Assembly: GCF_021018895.1 (NCBI RefSeq)
Contig: NC_079386.1
Location: 8,010,835-8,074,834, forward strand
Reading direction: 5' to 3'
DNA length: 64,000 bases
From: Seriola aureovittata
Lineage: Eukaryota > Chordata > Actinopteri > Carangiformes > Carangidae
This document shows positions 12,139 through 37,800 of this stretch, one piece after another. The notes under the pieces were generated by a model that saw only the letters and a list, made by a program, of their open reading frames with translations, did no database searches and had not been told where the DNA came from. Each line of letters opens with the position of its first letter. The stretch's first letter is position 1. Made by a program: the position numbers and the translations under genes.

Positions 12139-13086
12139 TTAAGGACTTCAAAACATTAGAGTCTTATAAGCTGTCACAGAAAAAAACTATATAATAGGCA
12201 AAACATCAGCAATACTGGGACTCAAGACTGCACTAGAAATCATTATAGCAAGACTAAGAACTAAGATCAACAAGTGGTTGTACATGTATTGTAAATAGTC
12301 ACCATCCTCCAAAGCTTACAGTAAGTCAGTAGTCTATAAAACATTCACATACTGAAGTACATACACTTATTGTCACTTGTGTATTTTCATTTTTTAACAT
12401 TTTATACTCTAGTTCAACAACAATCTGTATAAGTTTGTACTTTTATTTTGCCACATTATCTGATGGCTGTTGATTCTACTTATTTTGCAGTTTAAAGCCC
12501 ACAGGACTGAAATGTTACTGTTGGGGCAATAGCTCATTCTGCAAATACAGGAGCAAAGTAGTGAGGGAACTAGTGGAACTAAGTGCAGGTTCGCAGCATG
12601 GGAAAGGTCCTCAAAAAGGTTGTGATTAAAAGTAGATACATAGTTTGCCAGGCTATTCATTTTTATCTAAAGCAATATTTGAGCCTCTCCGGGCCCCTCT
12701 CCTCCACTGAGAGGTGCACATGGTTTAGTGCGCTGTTGCAGGGGGGTGGACAGAAGTATTTAGTCTCTAAATGTGGTTTTGCTGTATTGCTCAGGAGTTG
12801 AGGTGGAGCGGTCATGCTATTTCACAAAAGTAAAACCAGGCTACAAAGCACTAACGCAAAATAGAGAAGAAAAACTGTAATCCTTTGATCATTCTTAGAC
12901 AAGATGAAACTTAATGTGATTATACGGCACACTTGTTACCCTGGCAAACAATTATGTTCCCTCTCATTTCAGACACTGATATTTCCAGCCGTACGTCAAA
13001 ATAAGAATTTACAATAATATGTAGGCCTATTTCTCTTCTTTAGCTTTGAAATTCAATGAATAATATCATGTGAATAAGAATGATTA

Positions 13087-13092
13087 AATAAA
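13087..13092 (+). terminator. Polyadenylation signal AATAAA, probably copy A
   Basis: AATAAA followed by a T-run and TTGTTTC, about 950 nt after the copy A stop and before the copy B first exon. The intervening 12139-13086 is AT-rich with no supported exon and is taken as 3' UTR. Confidence 0.5.
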
Positions 13093-13479
13093 GTTTTTTT
13101 TTGTTTCAACATGGTTGTGAATCACTTGTTTAAAAGAGGCATTTCTTGTTCGCCAATTACATAGCCTACTGGTGCATTAGTATTAGCTAGGGGCAAATCT
13201 TTTTTTCTTTTGTCATAAATATGCTTCCATGTTTATATTCCATGAAACCCACCCACACCCAACAAACACTATAGAAGTAGGCCTACACACACATGGCTCC
13301 CATTGAATATCCATGATTATATTTCCCCACATGACAATATGCAGTGGGTCGCCTTTTTGACAGAATAACTGTTCATTTTGTGTCTTACATTACTCTGGGG
13401 TGTTATTTAAACTTTACTTAAGGATTGCAGGCAGCTCAACTACAACCTGTCTGAACATGCCCAGCACAGATTCACGTGA
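13093..13479. other. Intergenic copy A - copy B, promoter region of copy B
   Basis: No gene seen. The last part turns GC-richer toward the copy B first exon. A CACGTG E-box lies at about 13473-13478. Confidence 0.5.
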
Positions 13480-13734
13480 AGTGTGCGCGGGCGGAGCACG
13501 GGAGGGAGTGGCGCTACACGAGAGACTTGTGTCGAGCTGCTTTTCCGGGTTGTTGCTGAGAGTACAGAGCCGGGGGTGCTGCTGTGTGAGCGCGGTGGAG
13601 TAGCTATTATTGTTCAGCATAGCTACTGCTTTATAGACAGCAACAGCGAACCTGAATGAAGTGTGAAGTTTGGAAAGACAGATCCTCCATACTCGCAGGA
13701 GACATCTTATAGGCTACTCTTGAAGTATAGATTG
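13480..13734 (+). other. Putative non-coding first exon of copy B
   Basis: Locally GC- and CpG-rich (gcgcgggcggagcacggg near 13485) in an AT-rich setting. It ends in a strong donor (agattgt/gtaagt; exon end 13734). The next acceptor is cttctcatag at 14947, directly before the copy B coding region. The transcription start is not resolved. Confidence 0.5.
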
Positions 13735-14314
13735 TGTAAGTCATTACTTTTTCTAACTTTCTAAGTCTAAAGAGTTAAACTCAAGTTCAGTGCTAGCTAG
13801 TTGCAATTATTATTAGTATTAGGGCATTAAGGACCACAACCTAAAGATGTGGTGGCGTCAGACGCCACGGATATTTCTGACTTATAAAATACATCCATTG
13901 TGGATGTCAGCATGTTGATTTTAACCTTTATTGGTTAAAGGTATATATCAGCAGATGCAAAGGTTGTGGTGTCTTTATTTGTGGTTTTAAGTCTGTGGAC
14001 ATAGTGTAGTCTACCACTTGTTGAGCGTTTTGGACATGTTAAATGCTGAATCAGCCTGCAGCCTTCAGGAAACCTTCACCAGAAGTGTGGCCCCACTGGC
14101 AAGACTGGTCTGACAGTGTGGCCATGATGTTGACAAGAACAGAAAAGTTCATTCATTAAAGATGTTTTTTAAATGTTGTGTGTGGTGGGTTTTTAGATTT
14201 TAGAAGTAAAGATGATACAAACATTGAATCCTTAGCATTAATTAGAAACATGAGCATTTAGGACCACACAGAGTTTCTTACATTGAGAATTGACATTAGG
14301 CCTTTTACATTACA

Positions 14315-14326
14315 GAAACAGAAACT
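14315..14326 (+). promoter_or_regulatory. ISRE-type motif GAAACAGAAACT in copy B intron 1
   Basis: Exact match to GAAANNGAAACT, the interferon-stimulated response element consensus. It lies 580 nt downstream of the putative first exon and about 675 nt upstream of the coding start. It may be functional if an alternative promoter or intronic enhancer is used. Chance occurrence somewhere in 64 kb is roughly one in ten, so placement in an RNase L-like gene is suggestive but not proof. Confidence 0.4.
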
Positions 14327-14960
14327 AGATTAGAGCTCAAGCAATACTTGAGCAATACCGATACTGACGTTTAAGGGTTGAAAAAAATGGTATCAGGGTA
14401 TCAGTGCTATAAAATTAACAAACTATGTAATAAATGTTTTGGCACTACTTGTGTATTAATTAGAACAACATTCTTACAAACCAGCAATTGTTATCAACAG
14501 GTTCATCAACTCAAAAACTGTGACCAAAAGAGAAAAAAAAAATCAAGCATACAATCACTTGTACTCACTTTATTAATGACTTTTCAGCCCTTAGACCATC
14601 ATCAGATTAAAATTGTGAAGACTAACATTACCAAATATCATATCCAGTATATATAAACATAACCTGGGTATTTCTCTACTGTCATTTCCTGTTAATTATA
14701 AGCAGACACAGAATATCTTAATTTATCAAGATAAATGTAAATTAACAATATTTAATGTATTTTCAGTGCATGGAATATATATTCATGAAAGACCAAAATA
14801 CTACTTCCTGATTAGTGACATAGAATTCCTTGTCTGATATAATCAAACTCATGAATGGTGGTCATATATTTTGGTCTGACTGATAGTCTGAAGTTTTGTT
14901 TGGCATCAAATAACTAACAGAAATCTTATGTTTTTGTCTTCTCATAGATACTCTGAAGCA

Positions 14961-14969
14961 ATGAATTGA
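14961..14969 (+). promoter_or_regulatory. Two-codon upstream ORF (ATG AAT TGA) before copy B start
   Basis: The first ATG of the copy B coding exon opens a frame that stops after two codons. The main ATG used here follows at 14990. In copy A the first ATG of the exon (7310) starts the main frame directly; the matching codon in copy B is TTG (14966). Confidence 0.6.
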
Positions 14970-14989
14970 ATATCATCCTACACTTACAA

Positions 14990-17900
14990 ATGGAAGTCAC
15001 ATCACAACAAGCACCTATATTGCAATGCATATGTGACAACAACCTGCAGGAGCTCGAGAATTTACTTAAAAACCATGACATAAATGAAGTTTATCAAGAG
15101 TCGGATGATTGTATAACCCCACTGATTGCTGCTGTTGTAAATCACAAGGAAGATATTTGTGCTTTCCTACTGAAAGAGGGTGCAGATCCAAACAAGGTGT
15201 CAGGAAATAACTTGACACCTTTGCATTATGTCTCATTGTCTAAAGCTCCACTTGCTTTTGTGAAAAAGCTGCTAGAAGCAAAAGCTGATCCAAATGGATG
15301 CGCTCCCCAGCAATTGACACCACTGCAAACTGCCGCCATCCATGATAGGAAAGATGTCATGAAAGAGCTCCTATCTGTTGGTGCATTGCTAACATTGTTA
15401 CCTGCAGAACCTGAACATATTAATCACAATGAAAAAATAGTTCAGATGATTGGTAACATTCCATCAGAAGTAGATAATTTGTGCTCCAAGCTAAAAGATT
15501 TTTTGCTTGTAGAAAAAGCTGCCCGAGAGAAAAGATCTGACGAAGTGTTCAGAAATTTTGACAGTTGCTTGCTACAGGAGCATCCTCAAACCCATCTGAC
15601 CGTGATTGAAACGCTTTTTGATGTACAACGGCCAGATGGTAAAAAATACTGCCATCTTAGTATCAAATGGTTGAAGGACACAGGAAGTTTCAACCTCTAC
15701 ATTACAGGGGCAGTGCGTCGCTTTCCAACCATTCTCCAGCGAAATGTGTGTCAGGCAATTGATACTTTACATGCAGTTTTCTTCACAATGAAGGAGATAC
15801 CAAATGAGCAAGCACTAGCTATAATCCCCAAACTGCTGCAACGGCTTTACGCAGAAGAAAGACCTGATATTTGGCAAGCTGTTCAGCAAACACTATATGT
15901 GATAACACAGAAAACAAAAGGCACAAATGAATGGGATCGCAGTTTTATTGAGGAGTTATGCAACACAATTGCTCCCTTTGTGAAGGATCAACACTCCTCT
16001 GACATTAGAGTCTACACATATGGCATATATGCAAACTTGCTCTCAGTTGAACATGCTGTTAACATCTTAACAACAGTGGGGATAACTTCAGTGCCTGAGG
16101 ACATACTGACATCTGCAGATATGAAAATGAATGACAAGCTGAAAGAAGCGCTCAGACGATTGAAAAATCATTTCAGCCATCCAGATGGGGAATGTGAGGA
16201 TGGTACAGCCTCACCTGAAGCCAAGAAAAAGGAGATGTCAGAAAAGCATGAAGACCCAAATGATCAAGTTTCTAGTACTTCATCTGATCCAGCAGCAGTT
16301 CTTGTTGTGGAATCAACTTCAAATGTAATGCCATCTCACTCGAACCCCAGTAAACCACTAGTGACACAAAAATGGCTACAAATCAGCAATAGATGGAGGG
16401 AGAAACTAGAGAAGCTTGTGAGCACTGATGAAACTAAAATCACCAGAATTAAGAGCATCATTTATGTAAATGATGCAGAATTGCGCATAGCAAAGGGAAG
16501 TGATGGTACTGAAGTCTTCTTGGGGCTGAGAGATGATGGCACTGAAGTTGCAATCAAGAAAATGTCTAAAAGCAACTATCAAGTTCTGATGAATGAGGAA
16601 GGATTTCTACGACTTCCAGAGCTCGATGATCCTTTTATTGTACGATACATTGACTTTGCGGAGGATGAGCACTTTGGATATCTTTGTCTTCAACTCTGTG
16701 AATACACTTTGGAAGAATATATCAGAAAAACTCATGACAGTGAGCTGATAAAGAAACTTGTCAGGGAAGTTCTCGAAAGTTTAAGTGTGCTTCATTGTCA
16801 AAATCCTCCAATTCTTCACCGGGATCTCAAACCACAAAATGTTTTGATTGGTAAAACAAGTGAAAAATTTAAAAAGAAAAGTAGAAAAGTATACATAAAT
16901 AGTAGAATTTCTGTTGTTCAATGTTGTTTACTGATTTATCTATCTACACCATTTATCTTGCAGCTGTGACCAGAAGGGCAAAATTAGCTGATTTTGGCAT
17001 AAGTAGACGTTTACCCACAGACCAAACAACTTATTACACAGCCAGCGCAGGAACAAGAGGCTGGATGGCCAAGGAGACTTTAAAAGAAGACAGTGATGTA
17101 GGATACAAGCCGAGCACAGATATACAGGTAAACTTTTCTGTTGTACAAATTTTCTAGGTGATTAAGTGAAAAAGTACTCATTAATTAAACTTGTATACTA
17201 ACTTTTAAGGTGGCAGGGATGCTGATTTATTATATCCTCTCGGGAGGACACCATCCGTTTGGTGCTAAACCCTATGAGTATGAGTACAACATTCATGAAG
17301 GAAAGTACACTTTGGACCATGTTCAAGACATTGTGGCAAAGGATCTCATTGAGTGGATGATCCATGAAGAACCAAAGAACAGACCTAAAGTGGAACAATG
17401 CTTGAGTCATCCCTTCTTCAGGACCAGTCAATGGTAGAATCTCTCTTGTCATATCAGTTAACTCAGATTAATTCAACTGATTTGCTATTGTTTTATTGCT
17501 TGGAGTTTGTATAGCATTAACAAGACTTAAAAGTCCATATATTCATGCTAGTGGTTATCATCTTAGTTTAGCATGTTACCATGCTAATATTGTTGGAGCA
17601 TGCCAGTACTACAATTTTTTTTTATCCCTATGACAAAAAGGTTTAAGTTTTTTGTATTTTGTCAAGCATGCACACTAAATGTACAATCATTTTTCAGGAA
17701 AGTCAATTACTTGAGAAATGTTGGAAAGATGGACGAGGTGGCAAACTGTCGAAATGGTGACCCAGAATTAATTTCTTCAATGGAAAAATTTTGTGGGGGT
17801 GTATCCTACAATCATTGGAAAATGAAGGTGATTGCAACTTCATTGAATTATGTATTCTTTATTTGGAACACCAGATCATTTAATTTTATCACTCAGTATA

Positions 17901-18996
17901 ATTGTGAATAATATTTGTTGTTATAGTTTCCAGCAGAGTTGGTCCAGAAGATGGACAGCAAGAAAAAACCTTACCCTGAACACATATTGGGATTACTTCG
18001 CTTCATACGGAACCTCGATGCGCACTAGTAAGTTAAACTGAGTAAAAAATGGTGTAAGGCCTTAAAAGGTCACACAGGAATAAACTTATTCTCAACACCA
18101 AAACACATGCTCTACTTGCTCACTTATAAAAATGCAATGATACTGAGTTTTTTAATTGCAATAAAAAACTGTCTGAGGCACCACGGCTCCATTCACCTTC
18201 ATTGTATTGGAGGTACAAAAGTGATAAAATAAGTCCTGAAAATTTTGACATTTTGTTATAGTCCTAGTCTTTGGAACATTGAGGATTTCAAGAATCCAAG
18301 CAAAGATTTGTTTCAAATGATGTATTTCAAGTTTTCCCCACTATTTTACTGATTTGTTGGTATGAGTTTAATCCCCTCTCCTTTTACATCCCTGACTTAC
18401 ATGACACCTATCTTCATAGCCCCATAACTTGTTGCTTCCTTTACTTTGTTCTCTTTTTGTTGTTGCTGTTATAACAATTATTACTAAAAATAATAACACA
18501 AAAACTTTGCTCTAATCTGTTTTTTAACAGCAATTTCTGGATATTTTTGCCTTTTCAGGGCCCTAAAATTCTTAAAAGATGAAAAAAATCACTGGTTAAA
18601 TGTCACAACCAGTAGACATGCAACTTAAGATAAGGGATTGCAAGTAGATACTGCTTCTTTTGAAGGGGCCACAAGCAAAACGTTTTGGAACTGCTGGTGT
18701 ACTATAGGTGACTGTCATGTATTTTCTTTGTAATATAATTTTATTTCTCTGTTTGCAGTTTTAAGGATGCAGGCAAAGTGGATTTGATTTCACTGTTTCC
18801 GGATCTCTTTGGATGTGTTTATACATTCTGCAAAAGCCAAGGGTGGAATTCAGAGAGTCCCCTGAAGGAATTGTTCACAGAAGAAGGGACGAGAGACCCC
18901 ACCAATGATGTAATGCCTCTCACAAACCATGAGGAACATCTCAGTCTTCCAGTTCAAGAATCTCAAAAAAGTTTTACTGAGTCAACTGCAAATTGA
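14990..18996 (+). CDS. Ankyrin-kinase-KEN protein, RNase L/IRE1-like, copy B
   Basis: Tandem paralogue of copy A with identical exon sizes for exons 3-6. Coding exons: 14990-16850, 16964-17127, 17210-17433, 17698-17827, 17927-18027, 18759-18996; 2718 nt, 905 residues. I chose ATG 14990 (MEVTSQQ) because the frame upstream holds only TTG. Ankyrin-like repeats lie at about 5-140, the helical region at about 145-400, the kinase at about 486-746 and KEN at about 750-865. Lys523, HRD Asp612 and DFG are intact, and the activation segment keeps GTRGW. The nuclease motif is [11 protein letters not shown] with Arg821, Asn822 and His826. It lacks the long lysine tract of copy A. Apparent stops at 17434 and 18026 vanish on splicing. 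No membrane segment was found. Function inferred from family: regulated RNA cleavage. Confidence 0.9.
17545..17605 (+). repeat. Fragment of dispersed repeat family 1 in copy B intron
   Basis: ATCTTAGTTTAGCATGTTAC and a following CATGCTAATATTG resemble 10400-10440 in the larger repeat of the matching copy A intron. Either the element was present before the duplication and was mostly deleted here, or it arrived independently. Confidence 0.5.
18028..18758 (+). other. Copy B last intron, expanded relative to copy A
   Basis: 731 nt against 167 nt for the matching intron of copy A (11740-11906). The extra roughly 560 nt include text of repeat type (AAAACGTTTTGGAACTGCTG near 18678). No exon was found. 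Confidence 0.55.
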
Positions 18997-19562
18997 CACT
19001 AGGCTCATCACTGCAGCCTTTCAACCTAGCACGGTATTTACTAAGTGGATGTGTGGATTGGATGAACTGTGGCTAAATGCAGCAAGACCAGATGCTGGGC
19101 GCTTGTGCTGCAGATTTTACACTTGCACATTTTTTTCATTGATCTGAAGATACAAAGTACACTATAAAGGTAAAACGTAGATCTGCAAGCTTCTGGATAA
19201 TGAGAGAAATCTGGTCCACTTGCAGACTGCTTAACTTCACTGCATAGGTGGATGTAGAGAAAGATTAGAGCATTATTGTTTGCAAGAGAGAACCCCACTA
19301 TCTTTCTGATTAAAGATGACAATGATCAGGGTTTCCTTAAAAATCCAGTATAAGAAAAGCATTTTGTTTCACAGAGACCCCTGTCTCCTATAACCACACA
19401 ACCTGCCATTGGTTTCAGATTTGTTTTCAGATGAATCTGTCCTCTTCACAAAACCTATTAAAAAGGCTTGGGAACAATATCTTTAGGTAGTAATTTCTGT
19501 GGATACTTGCACCTAAATGTATCCAATCATGTTCTATGAAATTGAGACACCATTAGATTTAA

Positions 19563-19568
19563 AATAAA
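19563..19568 (+). terminator. Possible polyadenylation signal of copy B
   Basis: AATAAA 567 nt after the copy B stop. Other weak A-rich signals follow in this AT-rich stretch, so the true 3' end is uncertain. Confidence 0.35.
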
Positions 19569-21170
19569 GTGATTCCTGTTTGATTAGGATCAATATTTCC
19601 ATCAAGGCGTCACTGCATGTGTTAAGTATAAGTATTGTAAGAGGTCTCTAGTCCTCAAACTGTGTCTCGAAGTTCAGCTTTGAGGTGTTGCAATGGAACT
19701 CATATGTGAACCTCAGGTCCAGAAATCTCAGCAATCTTACCTTGGTCATCAGAATGAGTAGATTGTCATCTTTCACTATGGAAATTCAGCATGGTAATAG
19801 ACAAGAAATTGATTTGAATCCCTTTGGAACTACGGCATTACCATAATGATGATTGTCTGAACTTACTGCTGGGACTTCTCCTTTCTACATTTTATGTAGT
19901 TGACCACTGGCTTTGAGAGCTTGGTCAAAGTACCTGTAGATTTTAGTTTATCCTTTTTTCTTGTTGATCATGCTGTGTGTATCTGATAGGAGTGAGTGTA
20001 AATTAAAATGGCTACTTTTTTATTTACTGGGCCACAAGAGAGCTATTCCATTTCTCTTTTTTACTCACACCTTACAAATGAGCTTCCATTTTTTTTCCAT
20101 GTGTGTATGCCAAAGATTTAATGATGTACTCTGTGGTGGTATAACTGAATTTTTTCTTTAATAATTTTTTTTATTACTGTAGTTTTAGCATAGTGATAAT
20201 ATATTTTTTGACAAAAAAAATGAATTTTTGTTGTGAATTGTTTTCTCAGTTTTAGAGAAATTAAGGTAAATTAAGCATTAATGTACTTGTGTTCCAGCAA
20301 AAGTGTCTCACTCAACCATTCAACCATCATGTTTTCATGTAGACAACTTTAAGCGACTTTTTCTTGTAAATTCTTGTAAGATTTTATACTTTACCATTAT
20401 ACCTATAAGGAGCTATTCTACTTTTATTTTGCATTTTCCTGATGGATGCAGTAGCTGTATATGATGAACTCTAAAGTATCAAATCCTATGTTGGTTCTTT
20501 CACAAACAGAGCTTGACAAGTTGTATTTTGAGTCATTTTGTTTCTTGATATTTTGTCGATTATCTCATGGCACTAAAGATTACGAAAGGAATAGAGTGTG
20601 GTTATTCATTCATAATTACACTGATGAGCTTCATTAACATTTTTTAATAGAAGATCATTTTTTGCAAATGTGAAAAACTTAATGAAAGATGCAGATGTTA
20701 TTCTCCATATCTTCTAAACATTTAAACTTGACTATTTAAATATGTAAAAATATTATATTTCGTCATGTTTGTGTTATGGTTATGGCACAGTATCAGTAAA
20801 AGATCATTTCTCCCCTCTCAAATCACTTAATATACTGTTAATAAGTTGTATAAAAAGGGCGATTTGATGCTGAACTTAGTCATATTAAAGAGTTAAATGT
20901 AAACATCATATTTCTATATTAATTGTAGGCCATTTTCATTAAATGTTTGGCCTCTTCAAAATATGCTGACATTTTTAACAGGGACTGGCCCTGTGCTTTT
21001 ATTGTGAAGGAAACTTCCATTTTTGTTCCGCTATTGCTGATTCCTATGCTGCCCCAGTGCTTTATTTTCAAATAGTGTAACTTATCCAGTGTTTCATATT
21101 GAAATGGTTTTAAATTTACACAAAATTATTGCTCAAAACTCGCTTTCTTAAACAATTATTTTATTTTTAT
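19569..21170. other. Intergenic copy B - ccdc149
   Basis: AT-rich sequence without a supported gene. The short open frames here have no exon context or recognisable motif. Confidence 0.6.
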
Positions 21171-21176
21171 TCGTGT

Positions 21177-21244
21177 ACCGGAAGTTTTTTTTTTCTGATC
21201 TCATCGCGCGCGACTTGACAGGAGAGCCACCAAAAGTGACGTTG
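21177..21244 (+). promoter_or_regulatory. ccdc149 promoter: ETS site, CpG cluster and CRE-like site
   Basis: ACCGGAAGT (21177-21185) is a full ETS-family site. It is followed by a CGCGCGCG-like cluster near 21205 and TGACGTTG (21237-21244), a one-base variant of a CRE. This TATA-less arrangement, 95-160 nt before the start codon, is typical of housekeeping promoters. Confidence 0.6.
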
Positions 21245-21338
21245 CAGGATAAACAAACGGAGTAGCTGTAGGCGAGGCAGTTCGAACAGAGGCTGAGAGG
21301 CAGCCTGTGTCTTGACATTGTGTATAATATTTTGGATA

Positions 21339-34721
<13,383 letters not shown>

Positions 34722-34864
34722 TGTTAAGTCACAGAAAGAAGTTTATTTAAATCCTTATCCGTGTCGTCCTTATTGATGATTGCATTAATCATCCCTAGTT
34801 GCATTCTCACAACGTAGCCACCGCTCACCAGCTCTCTGTTCCGCCTGACAGCTCTGTTTTAGTC

Positions 34865-34870
34865 AATAAA
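34865..34870 (+). terminator. Possible ccdc149 polyadenylation signal
   Basis: AATAAA 144 nt after the ccdc149 stop. It is the nearest canonical signal. Confidence 0.4.
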
Positions 34871-37800
34871 ACACAGAGAAAACACTTTCACACTTTCACT
34901 TTTCATCCACCGTTGACAGAGCCGGAGGTGCATTTGTATCTAGACAGGCTTGTTACTGCGCAGGAACAGACAATCTTGGAATCAATGGAGTTGCAAACTT
35001 CATGCCCTACAGGAAGAATGTAGCTTTGAAAATAACAAATATGGCAGCCTCAACTCCAGGTCCCCATATTCCCTCCTTCTTTTCCCCTGCGATAAGATAA
35101 TCCCAATTGTTTGCTTCTTTTCCTCTTCCTAAGGGATGCCAATAAGTGTTGAGCGCTGCATTTCTCTCATGGGGGATCCAAATTGGCTCACCAAAACTTG
35201 TAATGAATGTGTTGTAGTTGTGTAAATGAATAATATTGATATAAGAGATTCTATTGATGTCTATTCATCTGTACGAGTGAATCTTACCAATCATTCAGTT
35301 TTTATTTTGCCTCAGACGTTGATATTCAGATGAGACTACATGTGCCTTATATGTGGAAATATTTAATGATATTTATAAATATAAATGCATAAACCTGCAG
35401 TATTGTTTATTGTTATTTTTCTTTCCAGCAAGCGTAATCGAACTGATGCAACTGTAGTAAGTAATGTAGCTTAAAAACAAAAAAAATATCTGATTTGTCT
35501 AGTGCAGTGAATGATAATATCAATTCAAAGATTTGGAGTATGACCAGCAGTGGTCAATACAGGGATATATCTGACCAAAAAGGTTGGGAACCACTGGTCT
35601 ACTGACATTGAAAGTTTGACTGATGTTTGTATCAGCCCCCTCCTTAAGCTAGAAACCACACAAGTAGGAGTTTTATCTGATCGAAACTTCACCTCTGTCA
35701 CAGAAGCTGACTCTGTGAACTGGGTGTAATATTTGTTTGAGCTTTCAGACTCAAATGTGGGTTGTTTGATGGTAATGTTCTGAACCAGAAAATGAGGCCA
35801 AATCCGCAGAAAATCACTCTGACTAATTTCTAAGTGTTCACAAGGTTGGTCTCTCATTAATTCTAAATGCAGCAGCCTCGGTCTTTTGATTGTTTTACAG
35901 ATTAGAGCAGCTTAACTTGATTCTCTTCCTTCCAGCCTTGGGAGAGCATTGTTCCAGCATCACAAATCTACAGCGAGTTGTCATAGGAATATTCAAACTC
36001 ATCTTAAAATGCTAACGCATACTCAAGAAGCACTGCAGTTTGGTTGTGTAACTTAAAAAAACCAAAGTTATAAAGACCAGAAGTTTTCCAGCTCTGTAAA
36101 ATGGATGCACAGACACACCCGTTTTGTCTTCCAGCCAAAGTCCAGAGCCCACTGTGTATTGAGAATCAGTGGTGAGGCCTACTCTTCCTGCATGCAGGTG
36201 ACAGCTGGCCTCTCCAGGCAGACGCAGCGTCAAAGCCAGAATCCATGAACTGCTTATTCTGCAGAAGGCCACTTGCTATTTTTAATCTCTGACACAAAAT
36301 AGAGGCGAGGAGAGAGACAGAATTCGAGCTAGGGAGCCGTGGTGTGTACCCAGTGTCGGCCGTGTGCCAGGCAGCTGATTTGGCACACGGCAGCGAGCCT
36401 TTTTTTTTTTCCAAGGAGTTTGTTAAGTTTATAAACCAGATGGAATCTGAGCTGAATTGGGAGATGATACCAGTGGGTTCCTCATAAAGTCATTTACCAG
36501 ATTTTTTTATTTTTCATGCATATGAATGCAAAATTAGTGAGCTGTGCGTATCTATCAGAAAAAACCCAGTAGTGAGATTCATAGTCTGATTCAGGGAGGA
36601 TGCGACTGTGGGAGATTTCAGCCCTATTGGCAGCTCTTTTGGGCAAGTTAGACATTTCTGTGACATAAATTGAAGCTGACAATATTTATTGTGTGTCCTG
36701 CCTTTAGTTCCTTAACCATTAGCTATCACTTTAATCATTCCCTGCAAGGCTTTTTCACTATGTCACTTTTCAACTGCAACTTGATTATCATTATAACCTA
36801 AAAAAGGTTGCAGTGAAACATTTCAGCAGGTTTTGAAAAATAGTTGTGACTACAAATGATTTAATGATGACCAGAAATTAGACTGTTATCATCCCATATA
36901 CTGAGCAATGTTTGCTAATGACAAATCTATCAGTATCGGTGTATATGTCAGACAATAAGTAATAAGTTGCAGAACAGAAATGCCACAGATATGTTTGAGG
37001 AAATCCATATACAAAATCTTTTTTAATATATTTTATGTTTAAAAAATCCACAATATATCATATGTGGACGACGTTATTACCAGAAACCACAAATCTTAGC
37101 TGGAATTCATGTAAAGTAAGGCATTTAAAGAACAGGAAGAGCATTAGGTGCTGGTACTTGCTTAAGATTCATCAGAGACGTTGCTTCTCCGACGGCTTCC
37201 CGTCAGGATCTGACTGGTCAGTATCTGGTCGTGTCACACAGCTGATAGATTCGGGCTCCTTCTCCAGGAGGGAAAAAAAGGATTGCTGAGAGCTGTTGTA
37301 GCCAATCATCACCACTGCTGATAAAAATGAAGCTATGGTACCAGCAAGTAGCCCATGCCAGAAACTAATCTTAGCCCCTTATCTGTGACAGTAACATCCC
37401 CCAATAGAGGGCAAAAAAAAAATAAAAAATGTGCATTGCAAAATGCTCCGATTGGCCCCACGCTGCTGAAATCACTCAGGTGTGTTTGCCTCTCTATACT
37501 TGTGCCTGAGAGAGAGCTCAAAGGAGGAATCATTTGTATGTGTGTGCATGCCTGTCTTGTGATTTTTGTAGCTTTGTGCTAAGCTGCTACCCTTTCATGC
37601 TTTAGATTTTGAGATGGGTTGTACCATATCATATATACCGCTAATCTTATCACAGTATCAACTTGCTTTGTTCTGATCCCAAGCCCCCCACTTATCCCAC
37701 CCCGGAGTCTGGGTAGTGAGAAAGACCAGCAGGGTCACAGCAATGCGCACCAGCTCTAATAAGTGTGACCAGGGAGCCAGGGGGCTGCAGGATGGAGGAG

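Noticed and set aside
14966..14989. Upstream extension of copy B starting at TTG 14966
   Set aside because: TTG is not a usual vertebrate start. The first in-frame ATG is 14990. The extension only reflects homology to the copy A start.
16851..16969. Apparent copy B C-terminus running past the HRD motif to a stop at 16969
   Set aside because: This is read-through into the intron. A donor at 16851 and an acceptor at 16963 restore the DFG exon in phase.
17434..17437. In-frame TAG apparently truncating copy B after the kinase
   Set aside because: The TAG spans the GT donor. Splicing to 17698 continues into the KEN domain.
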